Assembly: GCA_015663215.1 (NCBI GenBank) | Contig: DQSP01000132.1 | Location: 1-5,941, forward strand | Length of the DNA stretch: 5,941 bases | DNA from: Sulfurimonas sp. | Lineage (GTDB): Bacteria > Campylobacterota > Campylobacteria > Campylobacterales > Sulfurimonadaceae | Reading direction: 5' to 3' | Part shown: one piece after another, positions 1-5,805 of the stretch | How positions within the stretch are numbered: the first letter of the stretch is position 1 | Layout: each line of letters opens with the position of its first letter | The notes under the pieces: model-generated | The model's database searches: none | Told to the model about the DNA's origin: nothing | Seen by the model: the letters and a program-made list of their open reading frames with translations, nothing else | Position numbers and translations under genes: made by a program

Positions 1-302
1 CGGTTGTTGAGTAGCTGATGCACCTCTTGGTAGTGTTTATCTATGTCAGGGCGTTCTTCACGGTCTACTTTTATGCAGATAAAATCGCGGTTAAGAATTT
101 GGGCACACTCTGCATCTTCAAAAACTTTCTCCTCCATCACATGACACCAGTGACATGAGCTATATCCTATGCTTAAAAATATTGCTTTATTTTCTTTTTC
201 GGCTAAAGTAAAGGCTTCATCACACCAAGGCCACCAGTTCACGGGATTGTTTTTGTGTTGTTGGAGGTAGGGGCTATCTTCTTTTTCTAATCTGTTTGAC
301 AT
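1..302 (-). CDS. DUF255/YyaL (SSP411-type) thioredoxin-fold protein, N-terminal part
   Basis: Reading the minus strand from ATG at 302-300 gives an open frame of 100 codons that runs off the left edge, so only the N-terminus is present. It begins [20 protein letters not shown] and carries the hallmarks of the DUF255 family: [10 protein letters not shown] at about residues 21-30, SSCHWCHVM at 48-56 with C50 and C53 as the CxxC pair, and [11 protein letters not shown] at 78-88. Family members are usually 600-700 residues, with this thioredoxin-like domain followed by an (alpha/alpha)6 barrel related to GlcNAc 2-epimerases. Their biochemical role is poorly defined. No signal peptide is visible, so a cytoplasmic location is likely. 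The Shine-Dalgarno AAAAGAG lies 5 bases before the ATG (plus-strand 308-314). The gene follows the BFD-like gene after 21 bases and is probably cotranscribed with it. Family assignment is firm; function is not. Confidence 0.93.
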   Translation of the reverse strand, partial: MSNRLEKEDSPYLQQHKNNPVNWWPWCDEAFTLAEKENKAIFLSIGYSSCHWCHVMEEKVFEDAECAQILNRDFICIKVDREERPDIDKHYQEVHQLLNN

Positions 303-323
303 ATATTCTCTTTTATTATTTAA

Positions 324-545
324 TTAAAATTCGCCGCGTTTCACACGAGCGAGTACAAATGGGATGTTTAAACCATCATTATTTATACCCTCATCACGAC
401 AAGATTCACATTTATCACCCATGGGACATTCATCATTTTCTAAAAGTTCATCAAGGGTGTTTAAATTATTTTCTTTGATACATTTTGCAATATCTTTTAT
501 GGTTAGTGAGTTACAAGCACATATTTCTGTCTCTAAATCAATCAT
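324..545 (-). CDS. BFD-like [2Fe-2S]-binding protein (73 aa)
   Basis: The 73-residue protein MIDLETEICACNSLTIKDIA... fits the BFD-like [2Fe-2S] domain: C9-x-C11 at the N-terminus, a helical middle (about 15-36), then C46-x-x-C49, which are the four expected cluster ligands. Extra cysteines are C22 and C40. Bacterioferritin-associated ferredoxin and BFD domains of NirB/NifU-type proteins use the same CxC...CxxC arrangement with a similar spacing (35 residues between the halves here, about 32 in E. coli Bfd). The DECPMGDKCESCRDEG segment and the tail after residue 55 differ from classical Bfd, so bacterioferritin partnership should not be assumed. Likely a small cytoplasmic electron carrier or Fe-S regulatory protein. 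The frame is open upstream to a TTG at 587, but the ATG at 545 has AAAGAG 5 bases upstream and begins directly before the domain, so I chose it. It is first in a minus-strand pair with the DUF255 gene and diverges from dsbD. Confidence 0.85.
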   Translation of the reverse strand: MIDLETEICACNSLTIKDIAKCIKENNLNTLDELLENDECPMGDKCESCRDEGINNDGLNIPFVLARVKRGEF

Positions 546-550
546 GTTTA

Positions 551-556
551 CTCTTT
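551..556 (-). promoter_or_regulatory. Shine-Dalgarno deciding the BFD-like start
   Basis: The minus strand reads AAAGAG here, 5 bases before the ATG at 545. The upstream in-frame TTG at 587 would add 14 lysine-rich residues (SKIIVKLCKKRVN) not expected in a BFD-like protein. This supports the shorter product. Confidence 0.6.
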
Positions 557-602
557 TTTTACATAGTTTAACTATTATTTTAGACAAAAGTGTATTAAAA
601 AG

Positions 603-608
603 AGTATA
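603..608 (-). promoter_or_regulatory. Possible -10 for the BFD-like/DUF255 pair
   Basis: The minus strand reads TATACT here, about 58 bases before the BFD-like start. No convincing -35 accompanies it, which is common in Campylobacterota promoters, where -35 elements are poorly conserved. The intergenic DNA is so AT-rich that other -10-like hexamers exist, so this is a weak call. Confidence 0.3.
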
Positions 609-637
609 AAGATATTAAAAGTTAAATTGCTTTAGAA

Positions 638-655
638 TTTACACAAATTATACAC
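638..655 (+). promoter_or_regulatory. Direct-repeat operator candidate upstream of dsbD (copy 1)
   Basis: The sequence TTTACAC-AAAT-TATACAC is two 7-bp direct repeats (6/7 identical) separated by 4 bp, an 11-bp period or about one helical turn. OmpR/PhoB-family regulators bind as head-to-tail dimers to repeats of this geometry. It ends 5 bases before TATAGT (661-666) and 10 bases before TATTAT (666-671), the two -10 candidates of the dsbD promoter, so it occupies the -35 region as PhoB-type activator boxes do. It matches a second element at 5744-5761 in 15 of 18 positions. Binding by the response regulator encoded in the same operon is inferred. The alternative is a plain promoter, TTGCTT (627-632), 16 bp, TATACA (649-654), over the same bases. 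Confidence 0.5.
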
Positions 656-660
656 ATTTT

Positions 661-671
661 TATAGTATTAT
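661..671 (+). promoter_or_regulatory. Likely -10 region of the dsbD operon promoter
   Basis: TATAGT (661-666) and TATTAT (666-671) each match TATAAT at five of six positions and lie 27-37 bases before the dsbD ATG. Either would start a transcript with a very short leader containing the Shine-Dalgarno AGAAGG (686-691, 6 bases before ATG). No good -35 is correctly spaced for either, consistent with an activator-dependent promoter using the upstream repeat. The choice between them cannot be made by eye. Confidence 0.45.
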
Positions 672-697
672 TACCAAATAAAATGAGAAGGTAAACA

Positions 698-2437
698 ATG
701 AAATCTATAATTAAAATATTTCTACTAGCCCTAATAACTTTAGGAACTTTAAATGCAGGTGAATTTTTGATGCCAGATGAGGCATTTAAACCCTATGCAA
801 AAGTAACTCAAAAGGCACAGATAGAAGCGGGTGTAACCCTCGGTAAAGATATATACATCTATGCAGATAAGATGAATGTAGAACTTCAAGGTACTACTCT
901 AAAAATAAAAGAAATACAAAAGCCAACATCAGTAGACCATGAAGGCGAACAAGTTTATTTAATCTCTCCAAACATAGTTGTTACACTTGAAAACCCCCAA
1001 GGACTAACTGGAGTACAAAACTTTACTTTACTTTTATCGTATCAAGGATGTTCTGAGATGGGGCTATGCTATAACCCTTATGTAAAAGAGTTCTCACTCT
1101 CTCTTGATGTCTCAAAACTTTCATCTGTAAACCCAACGGTGGTAGAGAAGATAGAACTCTCAGAGAGTGATATGATAGCAGATACTATAAAGTCAGGACA
1201 TATTAGTATGATTCTTTTGACATTTTTAGGCTTTGGTTTACTTCTTTCGATGACACCTTGTGTATTTCCTATGATTCCTATCATCTCGGGTGTGATTGTC
1301 TCTCAAGGTGAAGGACTTACTACTAGAAAAGCTTTTGCTCTTTCAGTTGTGTATGTTTTAGCGATGGCAGTGGCATATACTATAGCAGGTGTTCTTGCAG
1401 GACTTTTTGGTGCTAACCTCCAAGCAGCACTACAGATGCCATGGGTTATATACTCTTTTTCTTTAGTATTTGTTGCATTAGCATTTAGTATGTTTGGTTT
1501 TTATGAGTTAAAGCTACCCGATGCATTAGTTGCTAAAGTGAGTTCAGGAAGTGATCGTGGTGGTTATATCGGTGTTGCGATTATGGGCTTTTTATCAGCA
1601 CTTATTGTTGGACCTTGTGTAGCTGCTCCTCTTGCCGGTGCTTTAGTATACATAGGACAAACAGGTGACGCTGTTCTTGGTGGAATGGCTCTTTTTTCTA
1701 TGAGTATAGGTATGGGACTTCCTCTTATAGCTGTTGGTGTAAGTGCTGGGAAGTTTATGCCTAAACCAGGGGCATGGATGACTATGGTAAGTGCTATCTT
1801 TGGTGTGATGATGTTAGGCGTTGCTATATGGATGCTGGAGAAGATACTTGACCCTTCTATTATTATGATTATGTATAGTATTTTAGGTATTGGTTTCTCT
1901 TTATATCTTGGTGTATTTGAAAAAGACCATCATTTTTTCAAACATAGTGTAGCTATGATTATTTTTATATATTCGGTTTCTCTATTTATAGGTTTTTTAG
2001 CAGGCTCTTCAAGCATGCTAAAACCTCTTGGATTTTTAAACCAACCAGCTATTATTCAAACAGGTGCTGTGGGCAATACAAAAGAGCTAAGTTTTACTGT
2101 GGTACACTCTATACAAGAGTTGGATGCTGTTTTAGCTGACAACGAAGGTAAAAAGATTTTACTTGATTTTTCAGCAGAGTGGTGTACTTCTTGTAAAGAG
2201 CTAGAAGAGATAACATTTAAAGATGCAGATGTGATGAAAAAAATGAGTGAGTTCGTTTTAGTTCGTGCTGATGTCACAGCAAACACAGACCAAGAGAAAG
2301 AGTTAAGTCAGAAGTATGGTGTTTTTGGACCACCTGTTCTTATCTTTTTTGATGAAAGTACTCAGGTGCAAAAGTCAAAAACTATAGTAGGATTTATAGA
2401 ACCCGATGAATTTTTAGCACACTTAAATAGTCTATAA
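698..2437 (+). CDS. dsbD: Thiol:disulfide interchange protein DsbD, full length
   Basis: DsbD carries reducing power from cytoplasmic thioredoxin across the inner membrane to periplasmic acceptors such as DsbC-like isomerases, cytochrome c maturation thioredoxins and other thiol reductases. All three domains are present in 579 residues, the usual length. Residues 1-20 are a signal peptide (cleavage near LNA|GEF). The N-terminal acceptor domain (21-165) has the pair C118/C124 in YQGCSEMGLCYNP. The membrane domain (about 168-436, eight helices) has C188 in TPCVFPM and C307 in GPCVAAPL, the two intramembrane redox cysteines. The C-terminal periplasmic thioredoxin domain (about 460-579) has WCTSC with C496/C499 and a cis-proline at GPP (545-546). 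Every cysteine needed for the relay is present, and there are no others. ATG is supported by AGAAGG 6 bases upstream; an in-frame ATG at 683 is closed by TAA after three codons. It leads a run with a small thioredoxin-fold protein and a sensing system. Confidence 0.96.
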   Translation: MKSIIKIFLLALITLGTLNAGEFLMPDEAFKPYAKVTQKAQIEAGVTLGKDIYIYADKMNVELQGTTLKIKEIQKPTSVDHEGEQVYLISPNIVVTLENPQGLTGVQNFTLLLSYQGCSEMGLCYNPYVKEFSLSLDVSKLSSVNPTVVEKIELSESDMIADTIKSGHISMILLTFLGFGLLLSMTPCVFPMIPIISGVIVSQGEGLTTRKAFALSVVYVLAMAVAYTIAGVLAGLFGANLQAALQMPWVIYSFSLVFVALAFSMFGFYELKLPDALVAKVSSGSDRGGYIGVAIMGFLSALIVGPCVAAPLAGALVYIGQTGDAVLGGMALFSMSIGMGLPLIAVGVSAGKFMPKPGAWMTMVSAIFGVMMLGVAIWMLEKILDPSIIMIMYSILGIGFSLYLGVFEKDHHFFKHSVAMIIFIYSVSLFIGFLAGSSSMLKPLGFLNQPAIIQTGAVGNTKELSFTVVHSIQELDAVLADNEGKKILLDFSAEWCTSCKELEEITFKDADVMKKMSEFVLVRADVTANTDQEKELSQKYGVFGPPVLIFFDESTQVQKSKTIVGFIEPDEFLAHLNSL

Positions 2438-2450
2438 AGCAAGGATAGAT

Positions 2451-2831
2451 ATGAAAAAAATAGTAATTGTATTACTTCTTCTTGCTTCATCTGTTTTTGC
2501 AGAAGTAGAGTGGGATGATATGTTTGATGCCTATGATGATGCAAAAGCATCTAACAAGATTGTGATGGTTATGCTTTCACGTGAAGGTTGCCCCGGTTGT
2601 GAGTATATGAAAAGTGTTGTCTTTGAAGATAAACAAGTGAACAAACTTTTAAAAGAGGGTTTTATCGCTGTTGAGTTAGATGTTCAACAAGACTTTGTGC
2701 CCCAAAATCTTGAGTGTTTTGCTACACCAACCTTTTATTTTTTAGATGCAGATGAGAAGATTTTAAAACATATAAATGGCGGTGAACAAATAAAAAAATT
2801 CATAAAATCTTTAGAAGTAGTAAAAGAGTAG
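2451..2831 (+). CDS. Small periplasmic thioredoxin-fold protein with CPGC site
   Basis: This 126-residue protein has a signal peptide (1-17, cleavage near VFA|EVE) and a single thioredoxin-like domain. The redox pair is C47/C50 in REGCPGCEYM, followed by the family-typical helix MKSVVFEDKQV, and ATPT at 91-94 supplies the cis-proline P93. C89, four residues before that proline, is an extra cysteine. It resembles thioredoxin-like exported proteins of the Thioredoxin_2/Thioredoxin_7 and SoxW kind. The start is clear: AAGGA (2441-2445) lies 5 bases before ATG, 13 bases after dsbD. Adjacency to dsbD suggests it is kept reduced by DsbD and reduces periplasmic disulfides or acts on misoxidised envelope proteins. 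That substrate relation is inferred. The partner could also be cytochrome c maturation or sulfur metabolism, and nothing in the sequence decides this. Confidence 0.88.
   Translation: MKKIVIVLLLLASSVFAEVEWDDMFDAYDDAKASNKIVMVMLSREGCPGCEYMKSVVFEDKQVNKLLKEGFIAVELDVQQDFVPQNLECFATPTFYFLDADEKILKHINGGEQIKKFIKSLEVVKE
2822..2828 (+). promoter_or_regulatory. Shine-Dalgarno for a TTG start, inside the previous gene
   Basis: AAAAGAG sits in the last codons of the thioredoxin-fold gene, 6 bases before TTG at 2835. It supports the non-ATG start; the next in-frame Met (residue 26) would delete the membrane anchor. Translation is probably coupled to the upstream gene. Confidence 0.6.
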
Positions 2832-2834
2832 TTT

Positions 2835-3929
2835 TTGTTAAAGAAAATCATTTTTAGCTTTATAGTAATTGTTTGTATAATATTTGTATCTACATTTTAT
2901 GTGAAAAGAATGGTTAAAGAACAAAAAATAGACACCATCATAGACCAGCTCTCGATTACATTAGAAAATAAGCTACAAACTCATAAAATGGATGACCTAA
3001 GAACTGCAATATCTCTCTCAAAAAATAGAGCGCTTATAGATGCTTTGGAAAATGATGATGAAGATTTAGGCTATGAGATATTGTCAGATATTTTAAATAC
3101 AATTGAGCTAAATACTAACATTCACATTCGTGCACAAGTTATTACAAAAGATTTAAATATCTTCACTAGAAGTTGGGATGATATCTATGCAGGTATGCCT
3201 ATAGGCGATTATAGAACAGACTTAGATTATTTTAAAACACATTCTACACCACGAAGTTCCATAGAAATAGGACGGCGTTTAGGTATAAAAGCAACAGTTC
3301 CTATCTATAAAAATGGTGAACTGTTAGGTTATGTCGAGGTTATTTCTTTTTTTAAGTCAATTACAGAATTTTTTAGTACACTTGGTGTTGACTTATATGT
3401 TTTACTCGATTTTAAACATATGGATTCAGCAGTATTGATGACACAAAACCTTTCTGTCTGTGATAGTGTAATAGCTAACAGAAATTACAACTACTCTCAT
3501 ATACAAACACTCAAAGATATTGACTTGAAGATTTTAAAGCACAAGGGAATGGTCTATAAAGATAATAAATATATATTTTATGAAAATATGTATGATAGCC
3601 GTTCTGAAGTCATTGGTGGTTTTATTTTTGTACTACCTGAGCGTTACCTTGAGTACTTTAGAAATCCAAACGATGACATAAGTTTTTTAATTAATGTAAC
3701 AAGAAGTTCATTGTATGATGTAGTGAAAAAAGACAAATATGGAAGTACTATTTATGATGAATATGGTGCAGATTCTTTTTTATATTTTCAAGATGTGATT
3801 GATAAAGAAGATAGAGAAATATTTCTTGATGAAGCATATAGTAAATTTGATAAATATTCAAAAGATGAACTTATACAGATAATGTTAAATCGAAAAATAA
3901 TTACAAAAGTTGATGGGAGAATTAGATGA
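2835..3929 (+). CDS. Membrane-anchored periplasmic double-Cache-like sensor with no output domain
   Basis: The 364-residue protein has one N-terminal membrane segment (about 5-23), then an extracytoplasmic region to the C-terminus. Residues about 30-280 look like a double Cache sensory region of the dCache_3 type (PF14827-like): a long helix with SLSKNRALIDALENDDED (60-77), then NIHIRAQVITKDLNIFTRSW (95-114), EIGRRLGIKATVPIYKNGEL (144-163) and GYVEVI (165-170) for the ligand-binding domain, and a second half around 184-270. In this family such domains are normally fused to a kinase, GGDEF or chemoreceptor signalling part. Here there is no second TM and no HAMP, kinase or GGDEF, only a charged, helix-rich tail (about 290-364). 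The stop overlaps the response regulator start by 4 bases (ATGA), so it was probably recruited as a separate input subunit for the adjacent kinase. Start is TTG. Domain call is by pattern recognition; ligand unknown. It has a single periplasmic cysteine (C209), which argues against an internal disulfide switch. Confidence 0.75.
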   Translation: MLKKIIFSFIVIVCIIFVSTFYVKRMVKEQKIDTIIDQLSITLENKLQTHKMDDLRTAISLSKNRALIDALENDDEDLGYEILSDILNTIELNTNIHIRAQVITKDLNIFTRSWDDIYAGMPIGDYRTDLDYFKTHSTPRSSIEIGRRLGIKATVPIYKNGELLGYVEVISFFKSITEFFSTLGVDLYVLLDFKHMDSAVLMTQNLSVCDSVIANRNYNYSHIQTLKDIDLKILKHKGMVYKDNKYIFYENMYDSRSEVIGGFIFVLPERYLEYFRNPNDDISFLINVTRSSLYDVVKKDKYGSTIYDEYGADSFLYFQDVIDKEDREIFLDEAYSKFDKYSKDELIQIMLNRKIITKVDGRIR

Positions 3930-4579
3930 AGATTTTGCTTTTAGAGGATGAATACTCTCTACGTATTAGTATAGAAGAGTTTTTGGTTGACATAGGCTAC
4001 AAAGTAGATGGTTTTATGGATGGACAAGACGCTTATGATGCTGTTTATGATACAAGTTATGATTTGTTACTTTTAGATGTAAATGTACCTACATTAACGG
4101 GTTTTGAACTACTTCAAAGATTACGCCGTGATGATATAAGGATTCCTGCTATATTTTTAACTTCTATGACTGATGTAAATGATCTTAAAGAGGGTTATAA
4201 ACGCGGCTGTTGTGATTATATGAGAAAACCATTTGATCTTATGGAACTGGAACTTCGCATAGATCAAGCACTTGCTACTTATTTAAAAAATGATGGAAGT
4301 GTCATTGAACTTGGAGGTGAGTTGAGATATGATTTAAAACGCTCTCAGTTGATGGATGGAGATAAAGAGATAGTTTTACGTAAAACTGAAAAAGACATAC
4401 TCGAAGTTCTCATCAAAAATAAAAATGCCATTGTCTCTACTGAGATGTTTCAAGATGAAGTATGGGGTGACTATGTTGAACCAGCGACAATTCGTGTTCA
4501 GCTTAACAACCTGAAGAAAAAACTCCCCAGTGCCCTTATCCAAAATAGACGTGGTTTAGGGTACATAATTGAAAGATAG
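3926..4579 (+). CDS. OmpR/PhoB-family response regulator
   Basis: A 217-residue two-domain regulator. The receiver (1-120) has acidic residues E7/D8, phosphoacceptor D51 in LLLDVNVP, switch T79 in FLTSM and K101-P102 in MRKPF. The winged-helix DNA-binding domain (about 126-217) has the expected ELGGELRYDL start, a recognition helix region around EPATIRVQLNNLKKKL (185-200) and the C-terminal wing NRRGLGYII (208-215). All phosphotransfer residues are present, so it should be phosphorylated by the kinase encoded next. It overlaps the sensor gene by 4 bases and the kinase by 11, indicating translational coupling. An oddity is the vicinal pair C95-C96 in KRGCCDYM, just before the active-site lysine, where most relatives have ADDY, FDDY or CDDY. 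Probable targets are the 11-bp-period repeats at 638-655 and 5744-5761 (inferred). Cpx-like or other envelope-stress regulators are the closest functional analogy, not an established orthology. Confidence 0.95.
   Translation: MKILLLEDEYSLRISIEEFLVDIGYKVDGFMDGQDAYDAVYDTSYDLLLLDVNVPTLTGFELLQRLRRDDIRIPAIFLTSMTDVNDLKEGYKRGCCDYMRKPFDLMELELRIDQALATYLKNDGSVIELGGELRYDLKRSQLMDGDKEIVLRKTEKDILEVLIKNKNAIVSTEMFQDEVWGDYVEPATIRVQLNNLKKKLPSALIQNRRGLGYIIER
4555..4561 (+). promoter_or_regulatory. Shine-Dalgarno for the kinase TTG start
   Basis: TTTAGGG inside the end of the response regulator gene lies 7 bases before TTG at 4569. The next in-frame Met is residue 33, after the first membrane helix, so the TTG is needed to give a normal two-TM kinase. 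Confidence 0.55.
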
Positions 4580-5726
4580 TACCTACTCAACAAAATATGC
4601 ACTTATATATACTGTACTCATAGCGAGTATCTTACTTGCGCCATTGTTTTACTACTATACATATATGAAGCATATTCACTCTATTCAAAATGAACTACTA
4701 CTCAAAGAAAAATCACTTCTTATAGTCAAAGCGATGCAAGATTTTAATCAAGAAGATGATTTTTTTGAATACCCTCGTTATAAGACTTTTAAATCAGGAC
4801 TTTACGATGAGAGTTTTAAACCGATTTTTTCATTGATTGAGTACAATATAAAGTATTTTAAAGATGGATATCATGTTGATAACAATAATGCTTACCTTAT
4901 AGTAAAACTCCCACATAGAAGATATTTTGGTGCTAAATATTTAATCATGAAAAACACTCTCTCTTTTGCAGCTATATATGAAAAAGTATTGCTTATACTT
5001 TTTGCAATAGTTATAGTTATCTTTACACTAAGTGTATTCTTTTTAAGAAACTTTGCAAGACCTTTTCAAAGAATGAATAAACAGCTCGATAACTTCATCA
5101 AAGATTCTATGCATGAGATAAATACTCCATTATCTATCATAAATGTTAACATCGACCTCTACAATAGAAAAAATGAGCCTAATAAGTATATGCAGAGAAT
5201 GAAAGCTGCTGCAAAGGTACTCTCAAATATCTATAATGATATGGACTATCTTATAAAGCATGAAAGACTTGAGTATACAAAAGAAGATATAAATATAAAA
5301 GAGTTCTTATCAGAGAGAATAGAGTACTTTAGTGAAGTTGCAAAAATGAAAGAGATCAGTATAAATACTAGTCTTGAGGAGTGTGACACAATCTATATGA
5401 ACGAAAAACAGTTACAACGTGTAATTGACAATACTATATCTAATGCAATTAAGTACTCATATGAGAACTCTACTATAGATATAATACTATATATGAAAGA
5501 TGGAAGATGTCATCTTGGATTTGAAGATTATGGTGTCGGAATTAAACAAAAAGATAAAATATTTAGTCGATACTATCGTGAAGACACCTCTAAAGGTGGT
5601 TTTGGTATAGGTCTTAACATAGTGAAGTCAATTATAAAACAAAACAATATAGAGCTAGAAATCACTTCAGAGTATCAAGAAGGAACACAGTTTCTATACA
5701 TATTTCCCCAAAAGTCTACAAATTAA
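4569..5726 (+). CDS. Membrane sensor histidine kinase, partner of the preceding regulator
   Basis: The 385-residue kinase has TM1 at about 11-31, a periplasmic segment of roughly 105 residues (32-138) without cysteines, and TM2 at about 139-159. A short linker (RNFARPFQRMNKQLDNF) replaces a clear HAMP domain. The dimerisation/phosphoacceptor helix has H182 in SMHEINTPLSI. The ATPase domain shows the N-box DNTISNAIKYS (N288, N292), G1 FEDYGVGI (318-325), F-box IFSRYYRED (331-339) and G2 GGFGIGL (343-349). All catalytic boxes are intact. There is no PAS or GAF domain, so the signal must enter through the small periplasmic loop, perhaps by contact with the Cache-like protein encoded two genes upstream. 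The gene overlaps the regulator by 11 bases and starts at TTG. It ends the operon; no clear intrinsic terminator follows. Confidence 0.94.
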   Translation: MKDSTYSTKYALIYTVLIASILLAPLFYYYTYMKHIHSIQNELLLKEKSLLIVKAMQDFNQEDDFFEYPRYKTFKSGLYDESFKPIFSLIEYNIKYFKDGYHVDNNNAYLIVKLPHRRYFGAKYLIMKNTLSFAAIYEKVLLILFAIVIVIFTLSVFFLRNFARPFQRMNKQLDNFIKDSMHEINTPLSIINVNIDLYNRKNEPNKYMQRMKAAAKVLSNIYNDMDYLIKHERLEYTKEDINIKEFLSERIEYFSEVAKMKEISINTSLEECDTIYMNEKQLQRVIDNTISNAIKYSYENSTIDIILYMKDGRCHLGFEDYGVGIKQKDKIFSRYYREDTSKGGFGIGLNIVKSIIKQNNIELEITSEYQEGTQFLYIFPQKSTN

Positions 5727-5743
5727 ATATAAATAAATCTAAT

Positions 5744-5761
5744 TTTACATAAATTTTACAA
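5744..5761 (+). promoter_or_regulatory. Direct-repeat operator candidate upstream of the exported protein (copy 2)
   Basis: TTTACAT-AAAT-TTTACAA is two 7-bp direct repeats (6/7 identical) with a 4-bp spacer and an 11-bp period. The longer run AATTTTACA occurs twice (5741-5749 and 5752-5760). It ends 8 bases before a TATACT -10 hexamer (5770-5775), again occupying the -35 region. It shares 15 of 18 bases, including the AAAT spacer, with the element before dsbD at 638-655. Read on the minus strand it contains GTAAA-N6-GTAAA, close to the CpxR-box pattern of enterobacteria. Likely site for the response regulator encoded upstream (inference). Confidence 0.55.
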
Positions 5762-5769
5762 AGCGTAGT

Positions 5770-5775
5770 TATACT
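5770..5775 (+). promoter_or_regulatory. -10 element of the promoter before the exported protein
   Basis: TATACT matches TATAAT at five of six positions and would start transcription near 5782, leaving a short leader with AGGAGA (5793-5798) 7 bases before the ATG. No -35 lies at 16-18 bp; TTTACA copies lie at 20 and 9 bp. This fits an activator-assisted promoter and shows that the exported protein gene can be transcribed independently of the kinase operon. Confidence 0.55.
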
Positions 5776-5805
5776 TGCTCCTGAAATTACATAGGAGAAA
5801 CGAGA

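Noticed and set aside
546..587. N-terminal extension of the BFD-like protein from TTG at 587 (87 aa form).
   Set aside because: The added residues are lysine-rich and lie outside the domain, no Shine-Dalgarno precedes the TTG, and the ATG at 545 has AAAGAG at a good distance.
296..609. Plus-strand open frames of 60 and 81 codons over the minus-strand genes.
   Set aside because: They are opposite to genes with clear family motifs, lack family features and good ribosome binding sites, and are shadows.
627..654. Ordinary promoter TTGCTT-16-TATACA before dsbD.
   Set aside because: Possible, but it uses the bases of the repeat shared with 5744-5761, and better -10 hexamers lie just downstream. 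Kept only as an alternative reading.
1078..1284. Minus-strand frames inside dsbD (also 2056-2286 and 2362-2550).
   Set aside because: They lie antisense to strongly conserved coding sequence and show low-complexity or serine-rich translations with no recognisable domain.
5727..5769. Intrinsic terminator after the kinase gene.
   Set aside because: The region is AT-rich but shows no GC stem followed by a T-run, so none can be supported.
5778..5797. Inverted repeat CTCCT...AGGAG (10-base loop) that could mask the Shine-Dalgarno of the exported protein.
   Set aside because: The stem is only 5 bp, and the predicted transcription start near 5782 would leave out most of the 5' arm, so an RNA switch is unlikely.
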